Shown: piece after piece, positions 27,629-37,234 of the stretch
How the letters are laid out: each line of letters starts with the position of its first letter
Numbering within the stretch: the first letter of the stretch is position 1
Assembly (NCBI GenBank): GCA_900114405.1
Contig: FOSY01000005.1
Span: 1-64,000, forward strand
Length of the DNA stretch: 64,000 nt
DNA from: Lachnospiraceae bacterium KH1T2
Lineage (GTDB): Bacteria; Bacillota; Clostridia; Lachnospirales; Lachnospiraceae
Reading direction: 5' to 3'
The notes under the pieces: model-generated
Told to the model about the DNA's origin: nothing
The model's input: only the letters and a program-made list of their open reading frames with translations
Database searches by the model: none
Translations under genes and position numbers: made by a program

Positions 27629-29137
27629 TCACTTTAATTTAATACGAAATACTATAGGCATTTTCGTATTATCAATTTTTGCTTTTTCTGAATATATATT
27701 CAGTGCTGAATCATCGAATCCATACCTTATCCGACTATCAGGGAACCCCATAAGTTCTATAGAATCTACAACTCCATGAAATCTGCTATTTACCTTTGGA
27801 TCTTTATGCTCGCCTCCAAGCTCTTTAAGATGATATTTTCCATCTTTTGAAGGACACAAAACTATTGCATAAAGATATTGACCATTCACCAGATACCTGA
27901 TATCCTGCGGCGTAAAGTCATACTCTGCTTTTTCTGAAAAACCGCCATCATTTATCTGAGTTGGACCTTCTCCATAAACTCGCCATGGCCTGCTGCCATA
28001 AATAGCTTCTCCATTTAAGCTGAGCCATTTACCGACACTTCTTAATATTGACTTCTCTTCTTCACAAACTTCACCATTTGCTCTTGGACCTACATTCAAA
28101 AGCAGATTTCCATTTTTCGACACTATATCTGCAAGCGTCTGAACTATGCTCTCCGCGGATCTGTACTGATTATTTACAGTATAGCACCAGGAATTCAGTG
28201 CACAAGACGTATCTGACTGCCAATAGTAAGGCTGCGCTGTCTTCATCTGCCCTCGCTCTACATCATAGATCGCTGAGCCAAAAGCAAAGGTATCATACTT
28301 ATATATAAGCGCCGCATCTATTCCCCATTCATGCGCTCTATTATAATAGTATGCCGCTGCCTTTCTGACATATGGCCGCGCTGCGATGTGCTGTATCCAC
28401 CAGTCAAAATATAAAACACGAGGCTTAAATCTATCTATCATTTCGCAGGTTCTCAAAAGCCAGTCCTGCAAAAACTCCTCTGAAGGATACGGCTCAGCGC
28501 ATGAATCAAAATAATTATCATCTTTCAGCTCTACTGCAGGCCAGTACAGATCATCCCTTCCACAATTTTCTTTAACATCACTTTCAAACTCTTTTCCATG
28601 TCCAAAGAAAAATCTATGCTCGATACGATGTGACGAAGTCCCCATATACAAACCTTCTGAATCGGCTGCCTTCTTCAATTCTCCCAAAATATCGCGTTTC
28701 GGTCCCATATCAAACGCATTCCACTTTGAAAGCTTTGACTCATACATCTGAAATCCATCATGGTGCTCGCCTACCGGAACAATGTATTTTGCTCCTGCTT
28801 CCTTAAAAAGCTTAACCCACTCCATCGGATCAAACTTCTCTGCCTTAAACATAGGAATAAAGTCTTTATATCCAAAGTCTTTATGCAGTCCATATGTTTT
28901 TATATGATGTTCATAATATTCACTGTCTTTAATGTACATAAGCCGCGGATACCACTCGCTCCCCCACTCAGGTACTGTGAAAACGCCCCAGTGTATGAAA
29001 ATTCCAAATTTGGCATCCTTGAACCACTCAGGGGTTTTATAATTTATGAGAGATTCCCATGTATCATTATAAGGGCCATTCTCTATAACAGCTTCAATTT
29101 TTTCAAATTCTTTTATGGCAAAATCTTTATCATACAT
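27629..29137 (-). CDS. GH29 alpha-L-fucosidase
   Basis: A 502-residue cytoplasmic protein with GH29 landmarks: WFKDAKFGIFIHWG near the N-terminus, the HHDGF motif, and the nucleophile region RVLYFDWW (Asp ~245). The later GNLLLNVGP motif is also typical. It should release terminal alpha-L-fucose, such as the fucosyl cap of xyloglucan side chains. The ATG at 29137 is chosen because GGAAG precedes it and it starts just after the GH3 stop codon; a GTG at 29176 would overlap the upstream gene. Confidence 0.92.
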   Translation of the reverse strand: MYDKDFAIKEFEKIEAVIENGPYNDTWESLINYKTPEWFKDAKFGIFIHWGVFTVPEWGSEWYPRLMYIKDSEYYEHHIKTYGLHKDFGYKDFIPMFKAEKFDPMEWVKLFKEAGAKYIVPVGEHHDGFQMYESKLSKWNAFDMGPKRDILGELKKAADSEGLYMGTSSHRIEHRFFFGHGKEFESDVKENCGRDDLYWPAVELKDDNYFDSCAEPYPSEEFLQDWLLRTCEMIDRFKPRVLYFDWWIQHIAARPYVRKAAAYYYNRAHEWGIDAALIYKYDTFAFGSAIYDVERGQMKTAQPYYWQSDTSCALNSWCYTVNNQYRSAESIVQTLADIVSKNGNLLLNVGPRANGEVCEEEKSILRSVGKWLSLNGEAIYGSRPWRVYGEGPTQINDGGFSEKAEYDFTPQDIRYLVNGQYLYAIVLCPSKDGKYHLKELGGEHKDPKVNSRFHGVVDSIELMGFPDSRIRYGFDDSALNIYSEKAKIDNTKMPIVFRIKLK

Positions 29138-29141
29138 TTCT

Positions 29142-31205
29142 TCACACTTCCAAGGATATCGATCTATAATTTTCACCTATGTAAAGCTTGTCCTCATCTA
29201 CGGCTTCTGCTTCGAATGATACCTGCTTTTTCTCTCCGGAACTTAATCTGACTTTTTCAAAGCCGCACAATTCTTTGTAATCATATTTTGGATTGTACTT
29301 AAACACCTCTATAACAAAAGCACCAGCATATTTTCCCTTATTTGCTACTTCTACACTGATCTCTGTAGTCTTGCCTGTCGATTTCTTTCTCTTGCCGGAG
29401 GTGATTTCAAATTCTGAGTACGAAAGACCATAACCAAAGGCAAACAACGGATCAATCTCCGCCTTTTGTAAATGCCTGTATCCTACATAAACTCCTTCAC
29501 GGTATACGACCTCATCTTTCTTTGCGAACTCTCCATTGCTATGTGCAGAGCAATCTTCAAGCCTTTTATAAAATGACACAGGAAGCCTTCCGGACGGATT
29601 TACCTTGCCTAGTATGACCTCTGCAAGCGCGCGTCCTCCTTCCATGCCGTTATAGAACATATATAGCATTCCTTTCACACTATCAACCCAACTCTGCATT
29701 TCACATGGATTTCCGCCTATCATTACTACGATCATATCAGGATCTATCTTTTGAAGCTCCGCTATCAGCTCCGCCTGCCCAAAGGGAAGCGACATGTCTT
29801 TCCTATCATATCCTTCTTTATCTTCATCGTGATTCAGTCCTCCTATAAAGATCACTCTGTCTGCTTCTTTTGCCATACTTATTGCTTCTTCTCTGAGGCT
29901 TTTTGACTTCTCGGCATACTCTTTATCAAAGTCTTTATTTTCCTGATCCTTAAGCGACATAGCCTGCCAGCCTGAATCCTGCGCAATATCTGCACCACTT
30001 ATATAACCCTGAGCGTACATTATCTCTGCGTTTCCGCCAAGCTCCATCTGTAGTCCCTGAAGTGGAGTTACCTCATAAAGTGCCTTTATTTCTGCACTTC
30101 CACCTCCCGGCGCATGTTTTTTATCTCCATTCTCTCCGACTATAAGTATTTTCTCTTTATCCTTTACTTTGATAGGAAGAACATCGTCTTCATTTTTAAG
30201 CAAAACGATAGATTCCTCTGCAGCTTCAAGCAGCTTTTGCTGGTGTGCAAAGGTGTTATATGAACCGTTCTTTCTGGCTTCTGTTCCGATCATATGCAGT
30301 CTTTGCATAAGTATCAATATATGCTCCAGCTTCTTATCGAGCTCACTCTCACTAATCTCACCATTTTTAATAGCTTCCTTCAACGGCTCAGCCATATTGT
30401 AGTTGTCAAAATCATCTGTGACATCCATCTCTATATCAAGGCCTGACTGCGCCGCCTCATAGGTATCATCTACGCCTCCCCAGTCTGATACAACTACACC
30501 ATCGAAATTCCATTTATTTCTAAGTACATCATTCAGGAGATGATTACTCTGACAGCAATACTCTCCATTTATTTTATTATATGCTCCCATCAGCGCATGC
30601 ACATTTGCCTCTTCAACTGCCGCCTTAAATGCAGGGAAATATATTTCGTTTAGTGTTTCCTCATCAACTATCGTATCCACCTCATGTCTGGCAGTTTCCT
30701 GATTATTTGCTGCAAAGTGCTTAATGCATGCTGCCACATCATTTTCCTGAATTCCTTTTATCAGCGGCACAGCCATTTTTTTCGTAAGATATGGGTCTTC
30801 GCTAAAATATTCAAAATTTCTTCCGCATAATGGAGATCTTTTAATATTTACTCCCGGAGCAAGTATCATGTCTTTGCCTCGCCCACGTGTCTCTTCTCCC
30901 AGAACCTTTCCAGCTTCATACGCTATTTCTTTATTAAACGTAGCAGCAATTGCACTATTACATGGCAAATAAGAGACTTCATCTCGTGAAGTACCTATCG
31001 CCTCCCATTTTGACGGCTTAAAATCCTGCCTTACTCCACATGGTCCATCTGACATAGTCAGAGCAGGTATGCCAAGCCTCTCGACTGCTCCTGTCCTAAA
31101 CAATTCATTTCCATGAACCATTCTGATCTTCTCTTCAAGGCTCATCTTTGCTATCAATGATAAAGCTTTATTCCTATAGTTCTCAGTCACATTTTCCGTC
31201 ATCAT
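29142..31205 (-). CDS. GH3 beta-glucosidase
   Basis: A 687-residue cytoplasmic glycosidase. The (beta/alpha)8 domain has MSDGPCGVR, KHFAANNQE and the nucleophile motif VVVSDWGG (Asp241). The second alpha/beta sandwich domain (~330-560) has GGGSAEI, GLNHDEDKEGYDR and GNPCEMQSW, and a fibronectin-III-like C-terminal domain carries FGYGLSYSEFE. It removes non-reducing glucose units; together with the neighbouring alpha-xylosidase it can take apart xyloglucan oligosaccharides stepwise. RBS AAAGGGG; 8 bases after the GH31 stop. Confidence 0.94.
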   Translation of the reverse strand: MMTENVTENYRNKALSLIAKMSLEEKIRMVHGNELFRTGAVERLGIPALTMSDGPCGVRQDFKPSKWEAIGTSRDEVSYLPCNSAIAATFNKEIAYEAGKVLGEETRGRGKDMILAPGVNIKRSPLCGRNFEYFSEDPYLTKKMAVPLIKGIQENDVAACIKHFAANNQETARHEVDTIVDEETLNEIYFPAFKAAVEEANVHALMGAYNKINGEYCCQSNHLLNDVLRNKWNFDGVVVSDWGGVDDTYEAAQSGLDIEMDVTDDFDNYNMAEPLKEAIKNGEISESELDKKLEHILILMQRLHMIGTEARKNGSYNTFAHQQKLLEAAEESIVLLKNEDDVLPIKVKDKEKILIVGENGDKKHAPGGGSAEIKALYEVTPLQGLQMELGGNAEIMYAQGYISGADIAQDSGWQAMSLKDQENKDFDKEYAEKSKSLREEAISMAKEADRVIFIGGLNHDEDKEGYDRKDMSLPFGQAELIAELQKIDPDMIVVMIGGNPCEMQSWVDSVKGMLYMFYNGMEGGRALAEVILGKVNPSGRLPVSFYKRLEDCSAHSNGEFAKKDEVVYREGVYVGYRHLQKAEIDPLFAFGYGLSYSEFEITSGKRKKSTGKTTEISVEVANKGKYAGAFVIEVFKYNPKYDYKELCGFEKVRLSSGEKKQVSFEAEAVDEDKLYIGENYRSISLEV

Positions 31206-31213
31206 TAACCCCT

Positions 31214-33508
31214 TTACAGCTCGATAATATCTTCACCTGAAATAATTTCTACTTCTTTTCCTTCATTGACAAAATTGATCTTATAGGCGGCATCCACTGC
31301 TGCCTCACAGATATACTTTACCCTGTTTTCTTTTCTTTCAAGTTTCAGTTTACATACTTTCTCACCATTTTCAAATACCGTCGTTTCAGCGTTCTCATGC
31401 AGAGAATATACGTTAAAGCAAATACCTTCTCTGTAGGAATCGCCTGCCCTCTTCTGGTCCGGACTTATAGCCACTATAGAGTTTTCTCTTACCCAGAGTG
31501 GGATTGAAAGGTATGAATGTTTCTCGCTAAACCAGCAGCCGCATTCAGAAATCTTTCTCACTTCGCCTGTCAGCATATTTGTCCATATTCCCTTAGGAAG
31601 ATAATACTCCGCTATACCGTCGTCTCTGAAGATTGGAGCTACAAGAAGGCTGTCTCCAAGCATATACTGCCTATCGAGATAGAGTGCATTCCTGTCGCTG
31701 CTAAATTCAAGCGCCATACTTCTGGTCATAGGTATGCCCGATACCGATGTATTTACTGCCTGACTATACAGATATGGTATCAGTCTACACTTTAGCTTAC
31801 TGAAAAATCTGACCACATCTACAGCTTCCTCATCATATACCCATGGTACTCTGTAGGACGTACTGCCATGAAGCCTGCTATGAGAAGACAAAAGCCCAAA
31901 TGCCGCCCACCTCTTGTATACGTCAGGTGTAGAGGCATCTTCAAAGCCTCCTATGTCATGACTCCAATATCCAAAGCCGCTTGAAGTCAATGAAAGGCCT
32001 CCTCGAAGCGACTCTGCCATTGACTCATAACTTGACCAGCAATCTCCTCCCCAATGTACAGGGAATTTCTGACCGCCTGCTGTAGCTGATCTGGCAAAAA
32101 GTACAGCCTCATTTTCGCCTCTTTCCTCAACTAAAAGCTCATATACTGCCTGATTATACAAATATGTGTAGTAATTATGCATTTTCTCGGGGTCTGCACC
32201 GCTGAACCATCTGACATTATCTACCGGAATCCTTTCTCCAAAGTCAGTTTTGAAGCAGTCAACGCCCATATCCAGAAGTTTTTTAAGTCCTGACTGAAAC
32301 CACTTTTTTGCATCCGGATTTGTGAAATCAACCAAAGCCATGCCCGGCTGCCACATATCCCACTGCCACACATCTCCCTCTTTAGTCTTGAGAAAATAAC
32401 CTTTTTCCATGCCCTCATCGAACAATGCAGACTCCTGAGCGATGTATGAATTGATCCATACGCATATCTTTAACCCCTTTTCATGCATCCTTTTTAAGAG
32501 GCCTTTAGGATCTGGAAAAACTCGTTTATCCCATATAAAATCTGTCCAATGAAACTCTCTCATCCAACAGCAGTCAAAGTGAAAAACTGAAAGCGGGATT
32601 CCTCTCTCTTCCATACCGTCTACAAAACTCATAACGGTTTTTTCATCATAATTTGTCGTAAAAGAAGTTGAAAGCCATAGTCCAAATGTCCACTGCGGTG
32701 TAAGCGCCGGCTTACCTGTGATATCAGTATATCTGGAGATCACATCTTTCATTGTCGGTCCATTTATGACAAAATAATCGATTCTTTCTCCCGGTACTGA
32801 AAATGCCACTTTGCTGACCTGCTCAGTCGCAACTTCAAAGCTTACTTTCTCAGGATGATTTACAAAAACTCCATATCCTCTGTTAGTAAGATAGAATGGG
32901 ATATTTTTATATGACTGGTCTGTACTTGTTCCTCCATCCTCATTCCACATGTCTATGCTCTGTCCATTTTTAACAAATGGTCCAAAGTGCTCGCCAAGTC
33001 CATATACCAACTCGCCTACTCTGAGATCAAGCTGCTGTCTGAAAAACGCATCTTTATCGTTTTTATTATAAGCATCACCCTTCCAATCAGTCTTGATATA
33101 AGCAAAATCTCTTCCTGTACTTTTTGTCAAAAGATCATTGCCCCTGAAATATGCCATGCTCCATGTATTTTCATCAATTACAAGCCGTAAACTTCCGCTC
33201 TCTATTGTCAGCAGCCCATCGCTTTCCTTAGCTTTTATCTCTCTTTGCGGAATTGATATATCAAATTGCGGACCATTATCTTTTTTTCCCTTAAAATGAT
33301 ATGCTTCAACGCGGATCACTTCAGGAAAAGGAGTTGTAATCCTAATTGAAAGATTTATACCGCCAAGTGTATCTCCTTTATGATTTATATGATGTGTCGG
33401 TGCTAAAATATAAACTTCATCTTTTCTAATATCTACTTCATAAGCTTCTGCCGGTGAAAACCCTGCTGTTCCTTCTTTCCAAAGCCAACATCCATTCAAA
33501 AATTTCAT
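31214..33508 (-). CDS. GH31 alpha-xylosidase (YicI-like)
   Basis: A 764-residue cytoplasmic enzyme. The N-terminus MKFLNGCWLWKEGTAGFSP matches the start of YicI-type alpha-xylosidases; this fixes the ATG at 33508, which has AAGGAG upstream. GH31 motifs: WTFGLWLSTSF, the nucleophile stretch CFKTDFGERIP, and the acid/base region GYWSHDIGGFED. YicI-like enzymes remove alpha-1,6-linked xylose from the non-reducing end of xyloglucan oligosaccharides. First gene of the four-gene enzyme operon, divergent from the yesM-type kinase gene. Confidence 0.93.
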   Translation of the reverse strand: MKFLNGCWLWKEGTAGFSPAEAYEVDIRKDEVYILAPTHHINHKGDTLGGINLSIRITTPFPEVIRVEAYHFKGKKDNGPQFDISIPQREIKAKESDGLLTIESGSLRLVIDENTWSMAYFRGNDLLTKSTGRDFAYIKTDWKGDAYNKNDKDAFFRQQLDLRVGELVYGLGEHFGPFVKNGQSIDMWNEDGGTSTDQSYKNIPFYLTNRGYGVFVNHPEKVSFEVATEQVSKVAFSVPGERIDYFVINGPTMKDVISRYTDITGKPALTPQWTFGLWLSTSFTTNYDEKTVMSFVDGMEERGIPLSVFHFDCCWMREFHWTDFIWDKRVFPDPKGLLKRMHEKGLKICVWINSYIAQESALFDEGMEKGYFLKTKEGDVWQWDMWQPGMALVDFTNPDAKKWFQSGLKKLLDMGVDCFKTDFGERIPVDNVRWFSGADPEKMHNYYTYLYNQAVYELLVEERGENEAVLFARSATAGGQKFPVHWGGDCWSSYESMAESLRGGLSLTSSGFGYWSHDIGGFEDASTPDVYKRWAAFGLLSSHSRLHGSTSYRVPWVYDEEAVDVVRFFSKLKCRLIPYLYSQAVNTSVSGIPMTRSMALEFSSDRNALYLDRQYMLGDSLLVAPIFRDDGIAEYYLPKGIWTNMLTGEVRKISECGCWFSEKHSYLSIPLWVRENSIVAISPDQKRAGDSYREGICFNVYSLHENAETTVFENGEKVCKLKLERKENRVKYICEAAVDAAYKINFVNEGKEVEIISGEDIIEL

Positions 33509-33585
33509 ATATATTTTCTCCTTGATCATCGTTATATCGTATAAATGTTGGTTTTATTATAAAAAAATACTTTTTAGATCAATTA

Positions 33586-33644
33586 CTATAATAATCCGTC
33601 AAATATTGCTCTAATAATCCGCTGTTTACTCTAATTATTTCCCG
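33586..33644. promoter_or_regulatory. three phased direct repeats in the GH31/kinase divergent promoter
   Basis: CTATAATAATCCG (33586), CTCTAATAATCCG (33609) and CTCTAATTATTTCCCG (33629) are spaced 23 and 20 bases, about two helical turns each. AraC-type proteins often bind such direct repeats; the YesN-like response regulator encoded at 35667 is the likely ligand. A partial match, CTCTATAATCA, occurs in the promoter region of the transporter operon near 41051. Confidence 0.5.
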
Positions 33645-33684
33645 ACTTTCTTTCTTCTGTCGCCTTATCTGCTAATTTTTGCGG

Positions 33685-33690
33685 TATAAT
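33685..33690 (+). promoter_or_regulatory. -10 box directly in front of the kinase start codon
   Basis: A perfect TATAAT ends 6 bases before the ATG at 33697, so transcription from it would begin at or within a base or two of the start codon. No good -35 is seen 17 bases upstream, as expected if an activator bound to the direct repeats recruits polymerase. Confidence 0.4.
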
Positions 33691-33696
33691 TAACTT

Positions 33697-35517
33697 ATGC
33701 ATAACTACATTGACTTTTTTTCAAAAAAAAATATAGAATACCAATTTCGACTCCTTTTTTGTACTGCAATTCTTATTCCTATAATCGTTTTAGGTTTTAT
33801 CACTTACTACACTGTATATAGGAATATCGAGTCTGACTATGAAAGCCTTACTGAGAGCAAAGCTTCGCAGGTAAATACTGCTCTCGTGATGACGTCAATA
33901 AATTTTCAGCAGATATGCTCTTCTTTATCGTCAGACGAAAAACTAATGAGAATATTGCAGCATGAAAGCCTGTCAGTGGATGACAGGACAAAAGAGCTCG
34001 CCAACTACAAGGTACTTTTCAACACTTTGATAAACACGCCTTCAATATCAGATCTCAGATTATATATTTCTTCTGATAAGCTTTCCCGTGATATTTCCTC
34101 AGGTTGTTTCTATCAGCTTAAAAGTGAAGACAAAAAGACCAACTGGTATAAACGGGCAAAAGAGCGTTCTGATGGATTTTGGATAACAGAAAAAAGAACC
34201 GGTAAAGGTGATATCACATATTGGGACTTAAATTATTACTCAAAGATTCCTCTGCCTCTTACAGGTGATTTTGTTATACTAAAAGCCACATTTTCAGATA
34301 ACTACCTGCGCAGTCTTATCGAAAGAGACAACTATGAGATATACATCTGTGCCAACAATGACCCTGTCTTTTTTTGCACAGACAGGTATTATACAGGTCA
34401 TGAATTTCCTATCGATATCTCTTCAGTTCCGCACGCATACTCTAAATCCGGACTTGGCAAGATCAGGGGGCATAATACCATTTACTCGACCTGCTCAATT
34501 AAGTCCTATAAAATGAGCAGTCCCATTTACATATTGGTAACCAATAATACCTTTTATCATCAATTTATCTGCATTATGCTCTCTCTGCTCGTGCTCATAA
34601 TTATCGTGGCTCTAATATCATTCATGATAATTTATCTCTATGGCAGATACTTTATAAGGCGCGTCCGCACACTGCGTCTTGCTATGCATAAAGTGTCGAA
34701 TAATGATTATCAGATAATAGATTCCATACAAGGAAAAGACGAGCTTACCTATGCCTTTGAAGACTTAAAAAGAATGATAAAGGATCTGAAAGAAAAAGAG
34801 GCTGCTATCTACAAAAGCCGTATAGAAGAAGAACTGCTCACCAACCGGCAGCAGCAGATGGAGCTTAAGCTTCTCGCAGGGCAGATAAATCCTCATTTTC
34901 TTTACAACACTTTGGAAATGATACGTATGAAAGCACTTACTGAAGGCAACAAAACTGTCGCAACTGCCATCAAGCAGTTAGGTAAATGCATGCGTTATGC
35001 CTTAAGTAATACTATCTCGACTTCTACAGATATAAGAAAAGAAATAGAATATCTGAATAATTATCTCTCAATAATGAAAATGCGCTTTGGTGAGAGGTTA
35101 AACTACGAGCTAAAAATAGATCCCAAGATCAATATCGAAGAAACTCAGATCTTGCCGCTGCTGATTCAGCCTATCGTTGAAAATGCCATCATTCATGGTC
35201 TTGAACCGACAGGAAACCGCGGTACACTTATCATTAAGATGAAACCTGCGAAACGATCAACCCTGCAGATTTTAGTTTTTGATAACGGTATCGGTATATC
35301 GTCTGAGACACTTAGCTCTATCAGACAAAAGCTCTTCACTCCGCCTGATGCCAATGCAAGACATGGCATAGGTATGTACAATATCAATACCCGTATCAGA
35401 AAGTATTATGGAGATGAATATGGCATCAATATAAACAGCAAACCGGGATTCGCTACATTGGTCACAGTAACGATTCCTCTTAACACTACTATAACTGTTT
35501 TTAATAACCTGGACTAA
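33697..35517 (+). CDS. YesM-like sensor histidine kinase
   Basis: A 606-residue kinase: membrane span ~18-40, an extracellular sensor (~41-290), second span (~291-318), HAMP (~319-375), a His-kinase domain with QINPHFLYNTLE (His400) and an ATPase domain with the N box PIVENAIIHGLEP and G box DNGIGIS. It pairs with the YesN-like regulator downstream. There is no Shine-Dalgarno motif before the ATG, and the next in-frame Met (residue 65) would lose the first membrane span, so this start is kept. The last ~10 codons and stop codon lie inside the MITE-like element at 35487, so the C-terminus TTITVFNNLD is element-derived. Confidence 0.92.
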   Translation: MHNYIDFFSKKNIEYQFRLLFCTAILIPIIVLGFITYYTVYRNIESDYESLTESKASQVNTALVMTSINFQQICSSLSSDEKLMRILQHESLSVDDRTKELANYKVLFNTLINTPSISDLRLYISSDKLSRDISSGCFYQLKSEDKKTNWYKRAKERSDGFWITEKRTGKGDITYWDLNYYSKIPLPLTGDFVILKATFSDNYLRSLIERDNYEIYICANNDPVFFCTDRYYTGHEFPIDISSVPHAYSKSGLGKIRGHNTIYSTCSIKSYKMSSPIYILVTNNTFYHQFICIMLSLLVLIIIVALISFMIIYLYGRYFIRRVRTLRLAMHKVSNNDYQIIDSIQGKDELTYAFEDLKRMIKDLKEKEAAIYKSRIEEELLTNRQQQMELKLLAGQINPHFLYNTLEMIRMKALTEGNKTVATAIKQLGKCMRYALSNTISTSTDIRKEIEYLNNYLSIMKMRFGERLNYELKIDPKINIEETQILPLLIQPIVENAIIHGLEPTGNRGTLIIKMKPAKRSTLQILVFDNGIGISSETLSSIRQKLFTPPDANARHGIGMYNINTRIRKYYGDEYGININSKPGFATLVTVTIPLNTTITVFNNLD

Positions 35518-35596
35518 ACACTAACGATGCAAACTCTCATCAGCAAAGAATTTACATCGTTAGTATAAGTCCAGCTAATTAAAAACAGCAATACTA
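35487..35596. repeat. 110-bp palindromic MITE-like element, copy 2
   Basis: The reverse complement matches 13575-13684 at ~100 of 110 positions. The ends TACTATAACTGTTTTTAAT and AAAAACAGCAATACTA are imperfect inverted repeats, and the whole can fold into a long hairpin. A CTAC sequence flanks or overlaps both ends and might be a target duplication. It overlaps the 3' end of the kinase gene and separates it from the response-regulator gene. Confidence 0.85.
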
Positions 35597-35666
35597 CACA
35601 TAATTTCTAAAAAGCGCACAGGCATCATATTTGCTCAATACAATAATTACCGGAGGTGGTGCATTA

Positions 35667-37208
35667 ATGAATGTTTTTATTGCTGACGACGAGCAGATAA
35701 TCCTTGAAGGATTAAAATACGTAATCGACTGGAATTCTATCGGCTTTTCACTATGCGGTACAGCTTCTGACGGTGCAGATGCGTATAACCAGATCATGGC
35801 ACTTTCACCCGACCTTGTACTTATGGATATCCGTATGCCGAAACTAAACGGAATCGAGGTTGTACGCAAAGCCGTTACCAATGGCTATAAAGGTAAGTTC
35901 ATAATACTCAGCGGTGTGGCAGACTTTAAGCTTGCTCAATCTGCCATGCGTTGCGGTGTTGACTTCTATCTCACTAAGCCTATCGACGAAGACGAGCTTG
36001 AAAGAGCTGTCGTTTCTGTGAAAAAAGACATTATGGAAACACAGCATACTCAAAGCATATACGAACAATATAAATCTAAGGCCAGAAATCAGATCTTGAA
36101 TGAAATATTGCAGGGAACTGCTGATATTTCCAAGCTTGACCTGAAAGAGCTCAATTTGGAAGCCAATCTATATCAGGTAATTTCTTATGAAAACTACAAC
36201 CAGTCCTTTGCTTATCAAACATGGGATTTTGAAAAGCTTATACGCGTAACAAATAAAGACAGCCACTCCTTTGATGTAATATCTTCTGATATGCGGCATA
36301 TCATACTCTTAAAGGGTGACTTTGCCATCTCACAGTTTAAGCGACTGATAGAACACTATAGGATGACTCCTCAGAAGGGGTCTCCGCTTGATTCCATCTT
36401 TATCTCATATGGCCGCATAGTGTCAAGGCTTTCAGAAGTTCCCATCTCCTATGAAGAGGTAAAAAAGCTTACGGTGCGCAGATTCTTCTGTAAGGAAAAT
36501 CAGCATGTAGTAAGTTACGAGCAGCTGGCTGATATAAAAGATATACCTGTGCTCATTCATAAGGACACCTATCAGATCTATTCACAGAAAATATTGGGAT
36601 ACATCCAATCCAGAAATACTATGCAGCTTAAAGATACTCTAAATGAGCTCTCAGAGCTTATGCAGACTGTTTCTGCCACTATTCAGGATATAAAGCTCAC
36701 ACTTTTAGATATTTATATAAGTGTAAAACAGCAGCTCCTGCAGCTTTTCCCTAATTCCGAGATCCCAGTGCCACCTAATGCGACTGTGATAAGCCTTTTC
36801 GAAAAGAAATACTATCTCTATGAGATCATGGATTTCTTATGGGAACAATTTGATCTGATGATGCGCATAGTTGGTGTATCAAACAGCAGCAACGTACTTG
36901 ATGATATAAAATATTATATCGATCATAATTATGACAAGGATCTCAAGCTTGAATCTATCGCACCACTCTTTGGATACAGCAGTTCCTATCTCGGAAAGCT
37001 CTTTTCTAAAGATGGTGTGAACTTTAATACTTATCTGGATACTGTGCGGATAAGAGAAGCCCGAAAGCTGCTTGTCAATCCAAATTTAAAAGTTTATGAG
37101 ATAGCCGAAAAAGTAGGCTACAAAGACGTAAATTATTTTCATATCAAATTCAAGAAGTACACCAATACTTCTCCTGCTGAATATAGAAAAAATGCCTTGC
37201 CGTCGTGA
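35667..37208 (+). CDS. YesN-like response regulator, AraC-type output
   Basis: A 513-residue regulator. The receiver domain (1-120) has the acidic pair DD at 7-8, phospho-acceptor Asp54 in LVLMDIRMP and the Lys in LTKPI. A middle region (~130-400) of unknown fold is typical of YesN proteins, and the C-terminal AraC helix-turn-helix pair includes KLESIAPLFGYSSSYLGKLF and YEIAEKVGYKDVNYFHIKF. The start at 35667 has GGAGGTGG upstream; the frame is open 12 codons further. Probably activated by the upstream kinase and controls the xyloglucan enzyme and transporter operons. Confidence 0.93.
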   Translation: MNVFIADDEQIILEGLKYVIDWNSIGFSLCGTASDGADAYNQIMALSPDLVLMDIRMPKLNGIEVVRKAVTNGYKGKFIILSGVADFKLAQSAMRCGVDFYLTKPIDEDELERAVVSVKKDIMETQHTQSIYEQYKSKARNQILNEILQGTADISKLDLKELNLEANLYQVISYENYNQSFAYQTWDFEKLIRVTNKDSHSFDVISSDMRHIILLKGDFAISQFKRLIEHYRMTPQKGSPLDSIFISYGRIVSRLSEVPISYEEVKKLTVRRFFCKENQHVVSYEQLADIKDIPVLIHKDTYQIYSQKILGYIQSRNTMQLKDTLNELSELMQTVSATIQDIKLTLLDIYISVKQQLLQLFPNSEIPVPPNATVISLFEKKYYLYEIMDFLWEQFDLMMRIVGVSNSSNVLDDIKYYIDHNYDKDLKLESIAPLFGYSSSYLGKLFSKDGVNFNTYLDTVRIREARKLLVNPNLKVYEIAEKVGYKDVNYFHIKFKKYTNTSPAEYRKNALPS

Positions 37209-37226
37209 TGCGGCAAGGCATTTCTA
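37192..37226. terminator. bidirectional terminator, response regulator / binding-protein gene
   Basis: AATGCCTTGCCG-TCGTGATG-CGGCAAGGCATTT. The hairpin overlaps the last codons of the regulator gene and faces the convergent transporter operon. Confidence 0.92.
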
Positions 37227-37234
37227 TTATCTCA

